Counted from the first letter of the stretch, positions 27,061-38,176 are shown. The stretch is DNA of 64,000 nt from an uncultured Candidatus Saccharibacteria bacterium (GCA_946408595.1 CAMJSX010000003.1:32613-96612), one strand, 5' to 3'. Notes: generated from the sequence alone by a model not told the origin. Numbers and translations are program-made.

Positions 27061-28001
27061 GACCAATAAGTTCGATAAGTGGTATCTGGCTCATACACGA
27101 AGCCGACTGCTAAGTTAGTATAATCAGGGTTTAAAATGTTTGCCCGGTGCGACTCAGAACCCATCCATAAAGCCACAACTGAAACAGGCGAGACTGCAGC
27201 ATTACCAATCGCAAGATTCTCGCCACTTACCCCGCCAGCATTTGGCGCTGGGCAGGCTGTATCCCAACCACTACCATCTGGACGAACATGAGCATAAAGC
27301 GTGATAGTTTCCGTGGCACGAGTATCAGCCGCCGACTCACATGTAGTGCCCCAAGCCAACTGTTCAAGCTTGTTTTTAACACGAATCTTATTGACGAGGG
27401 TCAGAACCTCGTGCTTCCACTGTTCAACTGGTGGCATCACTACGGTAACTGTAATGGAGTCCTTGCGTTTACCATCATAAGTACCAGCCGTAATCGTAGT
27501 AGTACCTGCACCATTAACCACCGGATAGCGGCAAGTATTATTATCATAGCCAAGCCAAGTGCGTGCCGAATCATAAAAACCGGAAATCACGTCGGTATTA
27601 GAAGTCTGCCAGTACATTGAGCCAAGATCAGTTAGTCCTCCACCTACGCAAATATCAATATCTGGCGTCGCATAAATCGTAATGGCACTTTCATTCCATA
27701 ACTCACCCGCTGCTACACTAGAGCTATCAAATTCATGGCTCGACGTAGAAATATAATCAAGATTACCAATGTCATTCGCCGTATCCGGAATTTTCGCATC
27801 GGAGCCAGAAGCTGATTCGAGCAAGGCCATTTCACCCGCCTGATCATTCACAATATCTGAACGCTCATCGACTGCGCGAAATTCCAAACCACCATTAAAC
27901 CAAATTGCACTAGCCACCAAAATTCCCGCCACCAAAATCGCTGCGGCATTTACCGAAAGCAGAATGGTCATCTTAGAATTATGTGGTTTTTCGGGATTCA
28001 T
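27039..28001 (-). CDS. CAP/SCP-domain secreted protein with N-terminal TM
   Basis: ETITLYAHVRPDGSGWDTA, GENLAIGNA, SESHRANILNPDYTNLAVGF. Confidence 0.88.
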   Translation of the reverse strand: MNPEKPHNSKMTILLSVNAAAILVAGILVASAIWFNGGLEFRAVDERSDIVNDQAGEMALLESASGSDAKIPDTANDIGNLDYISTSSHEFDSSSVAAGELWNESAITIYATPDIDICVGGGLTDLGSMYWQTSNTDVISGFYDSARTWLGYDNNTCRYPVVNGAGTTTITAGTYDGKRKDSITVTVVMPPVEQWKHEVLTLVNKIRVKNKLEQLAWGTTCESAADTRATETITLYAHVRPDGSGWDTACPAPNAGGVSGENLAIGNAAVSPVSVVALWMGSESHRANILNPDYTNLAVGFVYEPDTTYRTYWSQFFSTY

Positions 28002-28945
28002 TATTTATCCTCTTTTCTAAGTTCTTTAGAACCAGATATCAACGAACGAATGAAAGTCAAAATCTCGTTTAGGGCTGGCATTAAGATAAGGAATACCAGA
28101 ATCATAATGAAGTTTAGAACAATTACTTCAACCGAAGGCATCGAACCTCTAAAGAGTGCGGTAAAGATTAGAGCAAAGATTATCATGTAGATAATTGCAA
28201 TCGAAGAAATCAGCACCACATATGAGAATATTTTAAGCCAAACCGATACAAGATTAAGCGAACGATAACGTAAAATCGTGTAATAAAAACCAATAATAGT
28301 TGCCGAAAGTGCAAGCGGTCCAATCCAAATCAAAGACCAGTTATTAAAGAGTGGCAAAATGAGGTTGAATATGAGAACTAGTGTACTAGAACCACTAAAA
28401 GCCAACATAATCACTAAATCACCGCCACGACGCCGGTTCGATTTAGTTTTAATAAATTGCGTGAGGAGGGAAATTACAATTGCCGGAACAATAGAAGCAA
28501 AGAATATGATATATGTATAATATAGTGAGCCAAAAGCCATATTCATTGTTACGCTATTGCCAGTATTGGCGAGAATCACACCTTGATAAAGGAGTTCAGG
28601 TTTTGCAAAAATCAGCGCACTAATAATTCCGCCAAAAGCTAAGAAAAAGAAGGTAGCGAATTTACCATATTTTTCACGCCAAACAATATAGCCAAGGAAC
28701 GCTACATCGATAATAATAGCGCTTGCAAAAGTCCATTTAACGTGCCAATCAATTACATCTGCCATATCCTTTCCTGCAGTCAAAAAGACTGAAATGGATG
28801 CCATCCAAATGGTGGCAAAAATCGCCGCCAGGAAAAACCAAGCCGAACGAACTTTATTGCCTTTCGATGCGCCGAAAAAGACAATAATACCAGACAAAAG
28901 TGTCAGAATCGCCACAGTCGCCAGTAATATTATGATTAATTGCAT
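28001..28945 (-). CDS. 7TM histidine-kinase-type sensor membrane region (no kinase domain)
   Basis: Seven or more hydrophobic helices resembling His_kinase_N 7TM (LIWIGPLALSATIIGFYYTILRYRSL). Confidence 0.55.
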   Translation of the reverse strand: MQLIIILLATVAILTLLSGIIVFFGASKGNKVRSAWFFLAAIFATIWMASISVFLTAGKDMADVIDWHVKWTFASAIIIDVAFLGYIVWREKYGKFATFFFLAFGGIISALIFAKPELLYQGVILANTGNSVTMNMAFGSLYYTYIIFFASIVPAIVISLLTQFIKTKSNRRRGGDLVIMLAFSGSSTLVLIFNLILPLFNNWSLIWIGPLALSATIIGFYYTILRYRSLNLVSVWLKIFSYVVLISSIAIIYMIIFALIFTALFRGSMPSVEVIVLNFIMILVFLILMPALNEILTFIRSLISGSKELRKEDK

Positions 28946-29002
28946 AAACCTCCTTTATGCTTATATTATAGCATAAGTTATATAAAATTTGGAAGGGAAA
29001 TG

Positions 29003-30943
29003 CTATTGAGCGACGCAACGTACTGAATAACCGATGTTTTTTTGGTCGTTGTCTGTACCTGGATGGGTGGCGTTAGCTATAAAGGACAGGTGAAAAGCAT
29101 AAATACTACCATAAACTGTGCTAGACCAGTATTCGCCGCTACTGCTACTCCCCCTACTATTAATCGATGAGCCGCTGAGGTTACCGGAATAAACGAAGTT
29201 GTTTGGGAAGGCTCTAAGCGATTTGGAGGCTTTAGCCCCTAGGTTCACGTTATCTACGATGCCATTATAAACACCATAACCATTAGTGTTGTTTTGATTT
29301 GGTTCTGTGCCACCCATGAGAGTTTTGGTGAGGACATAGAAGTCACCAGTAGTGTTTACAGTGGTTTGGCCACCAATTGGAAGACGCCAACCTGCAGGGC
29401 ATAAGTCGCCAGTTACGGAATTATTATTGTTATTGAAACTATATGTACCATTACCAGCAGTAGCGGAATACCAGTTGTAGTAGTTACCATAGCTATACCA
29501 TTGATAATAAGTAGTACTTCCTGTGCCATTATATGAAGCAGTAAGACCACGGTTAATATTATTAGTGTTTAGCATGGTTTGGTCATAACAAGCAGCATCG
29601 ATAGTCCCACACCATGTATTGCTTGAAGAAGCAAGATGATTGGCGATAGTATCATTGGCATAATCTATTTTGAGAGTAACATTGTTGTTGATATTTAATG
29701 GATTATGAGTATTGGCAGTAGTTATTGTAGCAGTATTATCTAATCTTAAGTTTTCTACCATCCAACACTTACCATCAGCTAATCTAGCTACGGCATAGAC
29801 ATTATTATCTCTAGTATCTGTTAATGCAGTCATGGAAGCAAGAGTGGCTCTAGTACTAGTAGGAGCAGTAGTAAGTGAAGAACAACCAGACCAACCTTGG
29901 AGATTGCCAGCTGAGGCTATCCAGACAGGGTAAAGTATAAGGCCTTTAGATGAGAAAGTAATACCTTCATTAGTTGGTAAATCTGCTACGGTGATGGTTT
30001 CATTTGGACCATAAATAATTGGATTAGTTGCAGTTGTGACGTCCCACTTTGTAGACCAGCCAGCGAAACCATAACCAGGGCGTGAATAATTTGGAGCGAT
30101 GAGATTAAATGTAGCAACTCCACTCACATTATTCTTACCAGCTTTAGGTGAACCAGAAATTGAACCTAGTGAAGACATAGAACCTTCAATATCATTAGTA
30201 TTCGGCGCATAGCAGACATTACGAGCAGGGCAATCAGTAGCTTTAAGTGGTAGAACTGGCTTATTAGAATTGTCGGTCATATTTGGATGAACTAGGGTAT
30301 ATTTAACTTGTCCAACATATGTACCAGCAGGCTGAGTGGCAGAAACATAGGCATCGTAAGTAGTGGTTAAGGATGATCCAGTACCTTGGCCATTATTATC
30401 CGCATCAGTAGTAGAGGTTCTATAAGCTACTTTAGTATATTCAGTTGGTATTTCGTGCCAAGTAGTGAAGTTTTCTGTATTATTAGTACCATCAGCAATA
30501 GTAGGAGCATAGGTACCGTATACACTAGTTAGTTTCATGGACCAAGTAGAGTTTACAGTAGTTCCTGATGTATATTTACCAGTACTAATATCATAGTTAG
30601 AGCCTAATGTATCATTATGTAGTTTAGTATTGCCATATTCATTGCCAGTGTAGCCTATAGCATAGATAGCAAAGCCGGCATTATCATTACAGAAGACTTT
30701 GAGTGTAGTTTGTCCTATACCATTTGGATAACTAGAACCTGAATAGGTACCATTAGCTAGATTAGCTGTATGAGCAGTATTGGTAGTGCCTGACATTGAA
30801 CAAGATTGGTTGATGGTGACTGTGGCGGTAGAGACTGAGGATTCTTCGGCAAAGACGGAATAGTTAGATAAGAAAAGGATAGAAAAAGATGTTAGAGCTA
30901 GCAAAGAACATGCTACTTTAAAACCAACACCTATTGTTCTCAT
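29003..30943 (-). CDS. Secreted/anchored surface protein with InlB/Listeria-Bacteroides-type repeat and C-terminal FISUMP domain
   Basis: Signal/TM N-terminus; PGYGFAGWSTKWD; DGKCWMVENLRLD, LCPAGWRLP, YWSSTVYG, SVRCVAQ. Confidence 0.85.
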   Translation of the reverse strand: MRTIGVGFKVACSLLALTSFSILFLSNYSVFAEESSVSTATVTINQSCSMSGTTNTAHTANLANGTYSGSSYPNGIGQTTLKVFCNDNAGFAIYAIGYTGNEYGNTKLHNDTLGSNYDISTGKYTSGTTVNSTWSMKLTSVYGTYAPTIADGTNNTENFTTWHEIPTEYTKVAYRTSTTDADNNGQGTGSSLTTTYDAYVSATQPAGTYVGQVKYTLVHPNMTDNSNKPVLPLKATDCPARNVCYAPNTNDIEGSMSSLGSISGSPKAGKNNVSGVATFNLIAPNYSRPGYGFAGWSTKWDVTTATNPIIYGPNETITVADLPTNEGITFSSKGLILYPVWIASAGNLQGWSGCSSLTTAPTSTRATLASMTALTDTRDNNVYAVARLADGKCWMVENLRLDNTATITTANTHNPLNINNNVTLKIDYANDTIANHLASSSNTWCGTIDAACYDQTMLNTNNINRGLTASYNGTGSTTYYQWYSYGNYYNWYSATAGNGTYSFNNNNNSVTGDLCPAGWRLPIGGQTTVNTTGDFYVLTKTLMGGTEPNQNNTNGYGVYNGIVDNVNLGAKASKSLRAFPNNFVYSGNLSGSSINSRGSSSSGEYWSSTVYGSIYAFHLSFIANATHPGTDNDQKNIGYSVRCVAQ

Positions 30944-30982
30944 GGTTATAATTATAAAAAATCAAAATTAAAATTGCAAGCA

Positions 30983-32437
30983 CTAAAAACCTTGCCGACC
31001 ACCCGGCCCCATCATCATACCAGGCTGCGAAGTACCACCACTATTCCCAATCGTCGTAGTAATACCCGAAATCGTGAACGATTGATACTTAACATCATCT
31101 AGATAAATCGTATAAGTTTCGCCAAGTTCAAATTCTTCCGTCCCGGCCGCCAAATGATTAAAGGCTTTAGCAGCAATATGCCGAATCAAAGTTTTACCAG
31201 ACGAATCCTTAATCGTAACCTTAGTCTCCGCTTTCTGCGAAGTTTCGAAATATACACTTATATTATATATACTAGATGATTCACCCAAAGTCTCCGCCAT
31301 ACCACTTGAACCAACGGCGATCACCGTACCACCAGTTTGATTAATTGAAATCCCAAAATCCAGCGCGCCATTGCCATTATTAGTCGGGCCATCAACCACT
31401 ACATTACCACCATTAAAATGAATATAGCCGTTACTATCCACGCCATCACCAGAAGCATTAATATATACATCGCCACCCTCAATCGTTAACACGCAATTTG
31501 CATCGGAACTAAAGGCACCACCCCCACGCGGATCTTCGGAAGTTGCATCCGAACCGCCACCTGCATTAATGCCATCGTCCGACGCATAAATTTTAATTTC
31601 ACCATCACTAATCAAAATATTCTGCGCTTCCAAACCTTCATAACTTTTCACAATATTAATGTTGCCATTATTAATAATTAGTGATCGCTCGGCATGAATC
31701 CCATCATCGCCCACAGACAATTCTATGTTTCCATTTTCGATCAAAACGAAACCTTTACCAGAAGTCGTATCGTTGGTCGACTTAATTCCATCTCCACGAG
31801 CAGTAATCACAAAATTGCCATCTACAATGTACACCGAATCCTTGCCACGAATTGCATCATCAGTTGCTGTAATATAATATGTGCCAGCGCCAAATTTAAG
31901 ATCATCTTTACTCACAATGCCGTCTTGATAATTCGCAGTCAAATTCAAAATTCCATCACCCTGAAAAGTTAAATCAGACTTACTATAAATCGCGCCTTTC
32001 ACATCTTCGTCATAATCGTTACTATATTTGGAGCCATCTTCCAATACATTCTCGCCCACAAGTTCAATCACTAAATCATCCGCTGCATAACAAGCAATCG
32101 CCGGGCCATTAGAATTTTTAATACTTACGCTATCCAAAATTAATTTGACCACGCCTTCGCTATTGGTATTAACAATTAAAACCCCGTCAGCAATACTGCC
32201 AGTCAAATGATAAATCCCAGAACCCGTAATAGTATATGATTCAGAAAGCTCAACTTCATAAGTGTTATAACGTTCCCAATTTATCTTAGTGTCACCATTA
32301 TCTACATTGATGCCACTAACAATTTGTTCAGTAGTCGTCCCATTGTGAAAACCATTCACAATCACAGCCGCGCCTAATAGAACAACTAGCGATAAACTAA
32401 ATAATACCCACTTGGTAGTTTGTGAAAGAGAAGCCAT
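30983..32437 (-). CDS. Cthe_2159-like carbohydrate-binding beta-helix protein
   Basis: Repeated D-D-GI/N-GG pattern (SDDGINAGGGSD, SGDGVDSNGYIHFNGG); N-terminal TM. Confidence 0.75.
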   Translation of the reverse strand: MASLSQTTKWVLFSLSLVVLLGAAVIVNGFHNGTTTEQIVSGINVDNGDTKINWERYNTYEVELSESYTITGSGIYHLTGSIADGVLIVNTNSEGVVKLILDSVSIKNSNGPAIACYAADDLVIELVGENVLEDGSKYSNDYDEDVKGAIYSKSDLTFQGDGILNLTANYQDGIVSKDDLKFGAGTYYITATDDAIRGKDSVYIVDGNFVITARGDGIKSTNDTTSGKGFVLIENGNIELSVGDDGIHAERSLIINNGNINIVKSYEGLEAQNILISDGEIKIYASDDGINAGGGSDATSEDPRGGGAFSSDANCVLTIEGGDVYINASGDGVDSNGYIHFNGGNVVVDGPTNNGNGALDFGISINQTGGTVIAVGSSGMAETLGESSSIYNISVYFETSQKAETKVTIKDSSGKTLIRHIAAKAFNHLAAGTEEFELGETYTIYLDDVKYQSFTISGITTTIGNSGGTSQPGMMMGPGGRQGF

Positions 32438-33109
32438 TTAGACCTCCTCTTCGCAGCAAGGCTCCGAAAGTAAAACTTTAAGGTTGCAATTTTTCACACG
32501 AATTTCATCAAGAAATTCTTTTTCTTTCACGCCATGCTTCATCTTCACGTCATAAGTCAATTTATAAAGACTACCCATGTTCATGGTTTTCATTTTGACC
32601 AAACGATGACGAGAAGTATATTTCTTAAACACATCAGCAAAAACATCATCATAATCTAAGTCTTCCGGAATCACTACTTTGAGCACGCGTTCATGACGAT
32701 CAGGCTCCAAAAAGTGCGTATAGGTAAATATAATAATTGCCAAAATAGCCACAATAGTTATTACGGTACCAAATAATATGTGTCCCATCCCACAAGCAAG
32801 ACCAATCATCATCGCAAAGAAGATAGCAAGTAAATCTTTCGCCTTACCCTGCAAGGAACGAAAACGAATCAATGAAAATGAACCCAGAATCGCAATTGAC
32901 GTGCCAAGATTACCATTTATCATAATCATCACTGCCATGACGAGAAGCGGCAACGTAGCCAGCGTCACTAAGAAACCTTTATTGGTCTGCGACGTCTTCA
33001 TGTGAGTTATGGCTAGCGCAATGCCAAGCAGCAGCGCAGCTCCCGCGGCAAGCAAAACGGTCTTAACGTCAAGCCCTGTAGCGGTTGTGTCAAATATAGT
33101 ATTAAACAT
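32438..33109 (-). CDS. DUF4956 membrane protein
   Basis: GSFSLIRFRSLQGKAKDLLAIFFAMMIGLACGMG signature. Confidence 0.82.
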   Translation of the reverse strand: MFNTIFDTTATGLDVKTVLLAAGAALLLGIALAITHMKTSQTNKGFLVTLATLPLLVMAVMIMINGNLGTSIAILGSFSLIRFRSLQGKAKDLLAIFFAMMIGLACGMGHILFGTVITIVAILAIIIFTYTHFLEPDRHERVLKVVIPEDLDYDDVFADVFKKYTSRHRLVKMKTMNMGSLYKLTYDVKMKHGVKEKEFLDEIRVKNCNLKVLLSEPCCEEEV

Positions 33110-33827
33110 TTTTTTCCTTTCTTATACGTGCGTATATTTTACCTATTTTGCTAAACTGCTGTGGATAAATATGTAGCCTAGACATCTCTTTCACCAACCA
33201 AAGCGGCATTGCGCCGGTAGTTTTGACTTCCATTATAATGTTAGGCTCCGTCTTAAAATACATTTTATCATGCTTTTTCTTTGTGAAATTTAAATTGGAA
33301 GTGCGATATTTTAAATTCTCATCAAAAGTAATACGCAAATCATTTTCGTCCTTATAGCTTTCACGGTCATAACTAATAAAAATTTTCGGCTTCAAATCAA
33401 ACCTAGATATTAAATAATCTGCTTCCTTAGCAATTTGAATATCGTTAGCAGTCTCAATAGATCTCTTCGCGAGCTCCTCGAGCGTGGTCTTTTTCTTAAC
33501 CAACTCATTATAATCTTCGTGCGTAATCATCACGCGACGTTTATATCCAATATTATCCTCAGCACCCTTAAACTTTGTTTTGATCTCGATAAAAACGCGG
33601 TCATAACCACCATAGGAACGCGCCCGCAACTTTTCTTTAAACTTTGGTCGGTCAATTGATTGAATAATTAAATCATAATTATCGTTGTCAAAATAAATAT
33701 TCATCACGTCAGAATGAAAATAGCCATCTTCTTTCATATTTTTAGTAATTAGCTCAAGAAGAGTCTGCTTCTGTTCCGAAGAAATCAAATATTTCTTTTC
33801 CACCCGGTCAAATACCTTATCGTGCAT
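33102..33827 (-). CDS. VTC-domain (polyphosphate polymerase-like) protein
   Basis: ERVEKKYLI-type start, YFDN, KEKLRARSYGG, FIEIKTKFKG, KRRV, YDRESY. Confidence 0.85.
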   Translation of the reverse strand: MHDKVFDRVEKKYLISSEQKQTLLELITKNMKEDGYFHSDVMNIYFDNDNYDLIIQSIDRPKFKEKLRARSYGGYDRVFIEIKTKFKGAEDNIGYKRRVMITHEDYNELVKKKTTLEELAKRSIETANDIQIAKEADYLISRFDLKPKIFISYDRESYKDENDLRITFDENLKYRTSNLNFTKKKHDKMYFKTEPNIIMEVKTTGAMPLWLVKEMSRLHIYPQQFSKIGKIYARIRKEKNV

Positions 33828-33911
33828 ATATATATTATATATGATAAAAGCTGAAAGGAAATTAAAAAATAACACAATAACTTAAGCTTTTTATGTTATA
33901 CTAAGTATAAT

Positions 33912-36900
33912 ATGTTGGAGTTAAAAGGCGTATCCAAGGTCTACGAGACCGGAGGTCTTAAGCATCGAGCGCTTGATAACGTGTCGATTAATTTTCGTGT
34001 GAACGAATTTGTCGCCATTCTCGGACCTTCAGGCTCCGGCAAAACTACACTTTTAAATATTATTGGCGGTTTAGACCATTACACAAGTGGCGAATTAAAA
34101 ATCAACGAAGTCAGCACTAGAAAATTTCGCGACAAAGATTGGGATTCATACCGCAATCATCGAATTGGTTTCGTATTTCAAAGTTACAACCTCATTCCAC
34201 ATCAAACCGTATTATCAAATGTTAAATTAGCCCTTACTTTATCAGGTATTTCTAAACGTGAAGCCACTCGTCGAGCCAAAAAAGCCCTCGAAGACGTCGG
34301 TCTGAAAGACCAGATTAGCAAAAAACCTAGCCAATTGTCTGGCGGGCAAATGCAACGTGTAGCCATTGCGCGCGCCCTAGTCAACAATCCAGATATTTTA
34401 CTAGCCGACGAACCGACTGGCGCTCTTGATTCCGAAACCAGCGTGCAAATAATGAATTTACTCAAAAAAATCGCTAAAGACAAGCTCGTAGTCATGGTTA
34501 CGCACAACCCAGACCTAGCCAACAAATATGCCACTCGCATTGTCACATTAAAAGACGGCAAAATCACTTCCGACTCCAAAAAATATAATGGTAAAATCAA
34601 GACCTATTTAGACACTGAAGAGGCTTCCAGAAAGCAAAAGAAAACCCGCATGTCGTTCTTTACGGCACTCAACTTGTCTTTGAATAACTTGCTGACCAAA
34701 AAAGGGCGTACCGTACTAGTATCATTTGCTGGCTCAATTGGCATTATTGGCATCGCCTTAATCATGGCGGTCTCAACCGGTTTCCAAAATTATATCGACA
34801 AAATTGAAGAAGACACCTTAACGTCCTATCCTTTGGCCCTAATGAAAGAATCGGCCGATCTCACCGGAGTCTTATTAAGCATCACCGGCAGCAGTGGGGC
34901 AGAATACGAAGAAGGTAAATTACACGAAAACCAAGTCATCACTTCTACTCTCGGCACTGTTTCGAATAACGATTTACTTAGTTTCCGCGATTATTTAGAT
35001 AAACACTATGATGAAGTCAAAGATGATATTCGTCTGATGGAATATCAGTACAATATTGACCCGTTGATTTATACAATTGATGCCACCAACACTTTGGCCA
35101 AAATTAATCCGACCAATATGTTTAGTTCGTTAATCGGCGAAACTTCGCTTCTTTCAACCTATTCATCAATGACTTCAATTTTCAAACAAATGGAACGCGA
35201 AAACTTGGAAGAGGACACCAAACTGCTCGCCGGTAGATACCCAGAAAAATACAATGAAATGATGGTAATTATTAATAACCCAGGCGAAATTTCAGAACTC
35301 CTCACTTATTCACTCGGTTTCCACGATACTGGCGAACTCGACGAAATCATGGCCAAGATTTTAAGTGGCGAAAAAGTCGACACCAAACGCGAACCGTTAG
35401 AGCTCACCTATGACGATTTATTAGCTGCCGACCTACGTTTGATGCCGGCCACAGATATTTATAAATATAATGCCAAATATAATGTTTATGAAGACATGAG
35501 CGGCGACAAAGATTACATGATGCGCATCTACGAAAAAGCCGACCGGCTCAAAATCGTTGGTGTTGGTATTATGAACGATGGCATCATGGCTTCCGGAAGT
35601 GGCATCGTGTATTTACCAAGTTTAATTACGCACATTATTGATAAATCCAGCCAAAGCGAAATTGTCAAAAAACAATTAGACAACCCGACCGTAGATGTGT
35701 TTTCTGATACAAAATTTGGCGAAGAAGGGAATGATTTTAATTTTCAGTTTTCTGATTTAGTGTCAATTGATGAGAATAAATTGGCTCAGGCTTTCGGCGT
35801 TAAGCTCGATCAAAATGCCATCACTACCAAAACTACTGAATATATGACCGAAATATTAAACGATGTAACAGCCGATATCTCACCAGTAGAAGAAGAATTA
35901 AATAATAAACTCACAGAACTAAAAACTGGCTTCATGACTTTCATGATGGCAAAAGCCCACGAACCAGATTTTGATATTAGTAAAGTTCAAGAATACGCCG
36001 ACGAGTTTATTAATACGCAAGATTTTTCCGAACTAGAAAATAAGTACGATATTCCAGAATCCGAAAGCTTCAGTTTTAAAACTATTTTTAAAGGCTTGCT
36101 GCTAGCTTCATTTGCCAACACACCAGAAACCAATCTCGCGGTAGAACAAATGATTAAAAACTTAGCAATCAATCTCACCGAACTCACCATGAAAAAAGAA
36201 ATTGCCTCCGGCATCATGGGCCTCACCTCGTATCTCACCAGCAGTTTTGCAAACTCCTTTAAGGTTGACCAAAACGCCATCATTGGCGCCTTTAAGCTCA
36301 ATTTCACAGAAGATGAGCTTTCCAGAGTAGTTCGCGCCATGTTCACCAAGAAAAAATCATCACTATCCAACAATTTATCAATTTTGGGCTATCAAGACAT
36401 CGATGACCCGATGGAAATCGCAGTTTATTTCACGAGCTTTGATGGCAAAACTCATTTTATGGAATTTTTGGATCATTACAATGATTTGATGCGTTCGTAT
36501 AACCAAGAAGACAAAGTAATTGATTATACTGACGCCACGGGCATTTTGATGTCTTCCGTAAAAACCATCGTCGACGCTGTATCATACGTGCTGATTGCAT
36601 TTGTTTCAATTTCGCTCGTTGTATCATCAATCATGATCGGCATCATCACCTACATTTCAGTGTACGAAAGAACCAAAGAAATCGGCATCCTGCGCGCCAT
36701 CGGTGCCAGCAAACGCAATATTTCTAATATTTTCAATGCAGAGACATTTATAGTAGGGCTGCTGGCTGGCTTATTTGGCATAGGTATATCCTACGCGCTA
36801 ATACCAGTGATCAATCTAGTATTACACCATTTCACGGGAGATATACCACTATGTGTAACGCTAATTCCAACCAACGCCATCATTCTCGTGGTATTAAGCG

Positions 36901-36983
36901 TGATTTTGACTTTAATTGGTGGTATTATTCCAGCCCGAGCCGCCGCCAAAAAAGACCCTGTCGAAGCACTACGAAGTGAATAA
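33912..36983 (+). CDS. ABC transporter ATPase fused to FtsX/MacB-type permease
   Basis: [37 protein letters not shown]-terminal FtsX helices. Confidence 0.93.
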   Translation: MLELKGVSKVYETGGLKHRALDNVSINFRVNEFVAILGPSGSGKTTLLNIIGGLDHYTSGELKINEVSTRKFRDKDWDSYRNHRIGFVFQSYNLIPHQTVLSNVKLALTLSGISKREATRRAKKALEDVGLKDQISKKPSQLSGGQMQRVAIARALVNNPDILLADEPTGALDSETSVQIMNLLKKIAKDKLVVMVTHNPDLANKYATRIVTLKDGKITSDSKKYNGKIKTYLDTEEASRKQKKTRMSFFTALNLSLNNLLTKKGRTVLVSFAGSIGIIGIALIMAVSTGFQNYIDKIEEDTLTSYPLALMKESADLTGVLLSITGSSGAEYEEGKLHENQVITSTLGTVSNNDLLSFRDYLDKHYDEVKDDIRLMEYQYNIDPLIYTIDATNTLAKINPTNMFSSLIGETSLLSTYSSMTSIFKQMERENLEEDTKLLAGRYPEKYNEMMVIINNPGEISELLTYSLGFHDTGELDEIMAKILSGEKVDTKREPLELTYDDLLAADLRLMPATDIYKYNAKYNVYEDMSGDKDYMMRIYEKADRLKIVGVGIMNDGIMASGSGIVYLPSLITHIIDKSSQSEIVKKQLDNPTVDVFSDTKFGEEGNDFNFQFSDLVSIDENKLAQAFGVKLDQNAITTKTTEYMTEILNDVTADISPVEEELNNKLTELKTGFMTFMMAKAHEPDFDISKVQEYADEFINTQDFSELENKYDIPESESFSFKTIFKGLLLASFANTPETNLAVEQMIKNLAINLTELTMKKEIASGIMGLTSYLTSSFANSFKVDQNAIIGAFKLNFTEDELSRVVRAMFTKKKSSLSNNLSILGYQDIDDPMEIAVYFTSFDGKTHFMEFLDHYNDLMRSYNQEDKVIDYTDATGILMSSVKTIVDAVSYVLIAFVSISLVVSSIMIGIITYISVYERTKEIGILRAIGASKRNISNIFNAETFIVGLLAGLFGIGISYALIPVINLVLHHFTGDIPLCVTLIPTNAIILVVLSVILTLIGGIIPARAAAKKDPVEALRSE

Positions 36984-36989
36984 AAATGC

Positions 36990-37019
36990 AAAAACCCCGG
37001 CAAGTTGCCAGGGTTTTTA
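36990..37019 (+). terminator. Intrinsic terminator of the ABC transporter gene
   Basis: AAAACCCCGGCAA-GT-TGCCAGGGTTTTT. Confidence 0.85.
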
Positions 37020-37021
37020 GG

Positions 37022-37801
37022 TTAAGAAAGGATACTGAAAGCTTCATGGCCTTCTACCGCACGAACTGCACGCTCAATCTCTTCCAGGTCCCGTCTGCTC
37101 AGATTCCTAACCTGAGGCCACTGGTCCTTGGAGAGATTAATGATATCAGCAATGGTGTTAATTCCTGCCCGTTTCAGACAGTTATAACACCGAACGCTGA
37201 GTCTCAGGGTCTCGATCGTGCCAGGCTCTACCTGGACGGGTTCGAAAAACCCATAGAGCGAAGGGAGCGGATGATAGCAACCCGCATAGTAGCATTTTGT
37301 AGCACTGCGGAGTTTCCTGATTGCGTGTCTCAGCATGTGGATGACTTCCTCACGCTGGAGACCGAGTTGGTCAGCAATCCGATCGTAGCTCATCATTGTT
37401 CCTTCTAAACCGTAGCAGTTGACGATGGCTCTCCTCCCAGCTGGGCCAAGCACATAGTCAAGCACTTGGAGTATAGCTCCAATTTGCTCATCAGTGACCG
37501 GTTTGATCGTCTCATAGACTTCAGGATCGAAGAAAAATGAATAAAACCTTTTTTCATCAACCGCGCAATAAAGTTGAATTACGCGCAAGGTCCTGTTGTC
37601 TAAATCGTGACGGATGAAACCAGCTTCATCAAGGGCAGCAACGAGAGTAGCCGGAAAAGGCTTGAGAAATCGGTGCATCGCCAATTCTCTTCCGTATGCC
37701 ACAAGCTCGCCAAAAGATTCAACACGTTTCTTATAGTAGGTGCGAATGTTTTTCGGCATATTCAGTTCATCGATGGAGTTCAAGGACTTTGCTTCTTTCA
37801 T
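37022..37801 (-). CDS. Hybrid protein with sigma70 region-4-like HTH and RNAP alpha-CTD-like helix-hairpin-helix
   Basis: [29 protein letters not shown] (sigma4-like); [46 protein letters not shown] (alpha-CTD); SD AAAGGAG before ATG 37801. Confidence 0.75.
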   Translation of the reverse strand: MKEAKSLNSIDELNMPKNIRTYYKKRVESFGELVAYGRELAMHRFLKPFPATLVAALDEAGFIRHDLDNRTLRVIQLYCAVDEKRFYSFFFDPEVYETIKPVTDEQIGAILQVLDYVLGPAGRRAIVNCYGLEGTMMSYDRIADQLGLQREEVIHMLRHAIRKLRSATKCYYAGCYHPLPSLYGFFEPVQVEPGTIETLRLSVRCYNCLKRAGINTIADIINLSKDQWPQVRNLSRRDLEEIERAVRAVEGHEAFSILS

Positions 37802-37883
37802 GGTTTTATCTCCTTTTGCAGTATTTTTCATGAATTATCAGTATTCCTTCCCAAATTATAAAGGTTCACACCCAATACCTACT

Positions 37884-37912
37884 ATTATAGCACAAACTCT
37901 TTATTTTGTCAA
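37884..37912 (-). promoter_or_regulatory. Consensus promoter TTGACA-N17-TATAAT
   Basis: Exact consensus on minus strand upstream of the hybrid gene. Confidence 0.85.
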
Positions 37913-37956
37913 GAGTATAGAGACAAAAACCAACAAAAAATGCCTCGAGAAGGCAT

Positions 37957-38031
37957 TGGCTGGGGTGGTAGGACTCGAACCCACGAATGGCGGGACCAGA
38001 ACCCGCTGCCTTACCACTTGGCGACACCCCA
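37957..38031 (-). tRNA. tRNA-Gln (anticodon CTG), CCA encoded
   Basis: Minus: TGGGGTGTCGCCAAGTGGTAAGGCAGCGGGTTCTGGTCCCGCCATTCGTGGGTTCGAGTCCTACCACCCCAGCCA. Confidence 0.93.
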
Positions 38032-38176
38032 TCGGCCTTCACAAATTATACCACAATTTTGAAATAATACATAATTAATCAAACTTATGGTTTGGATTTT
38101 AGAACAAGTTTGATATAATATGCCAAGGCGTGGTAAGCCTCCCCTTGCCATGTACTTTAAAAAGGAGGGATGACAA

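Noticed and set aside
29003-30943. Diversity-generating retroelement targeting the FISUMP domain
   Set aside because: No reverse transcriptase or template repeat was seen in this window; kept only as a test for the adhesin finding.
33163-33171. DnaA-box-like TTATCCACA on the minus strand in the VTC gene (another at about 52147 in dnaX)
   Set aside because: Single isolated matches inside coding sequence without clustering or an AT-rich unwinding element; no origin claim.
37740-38078. ORF containing GVVGLEPTNGGTRTRCLTTWRHP
   Set aside because: It is a translation artefact across the minus-strand tRNA-Gln gene (37957-38031), a known misannotation type.
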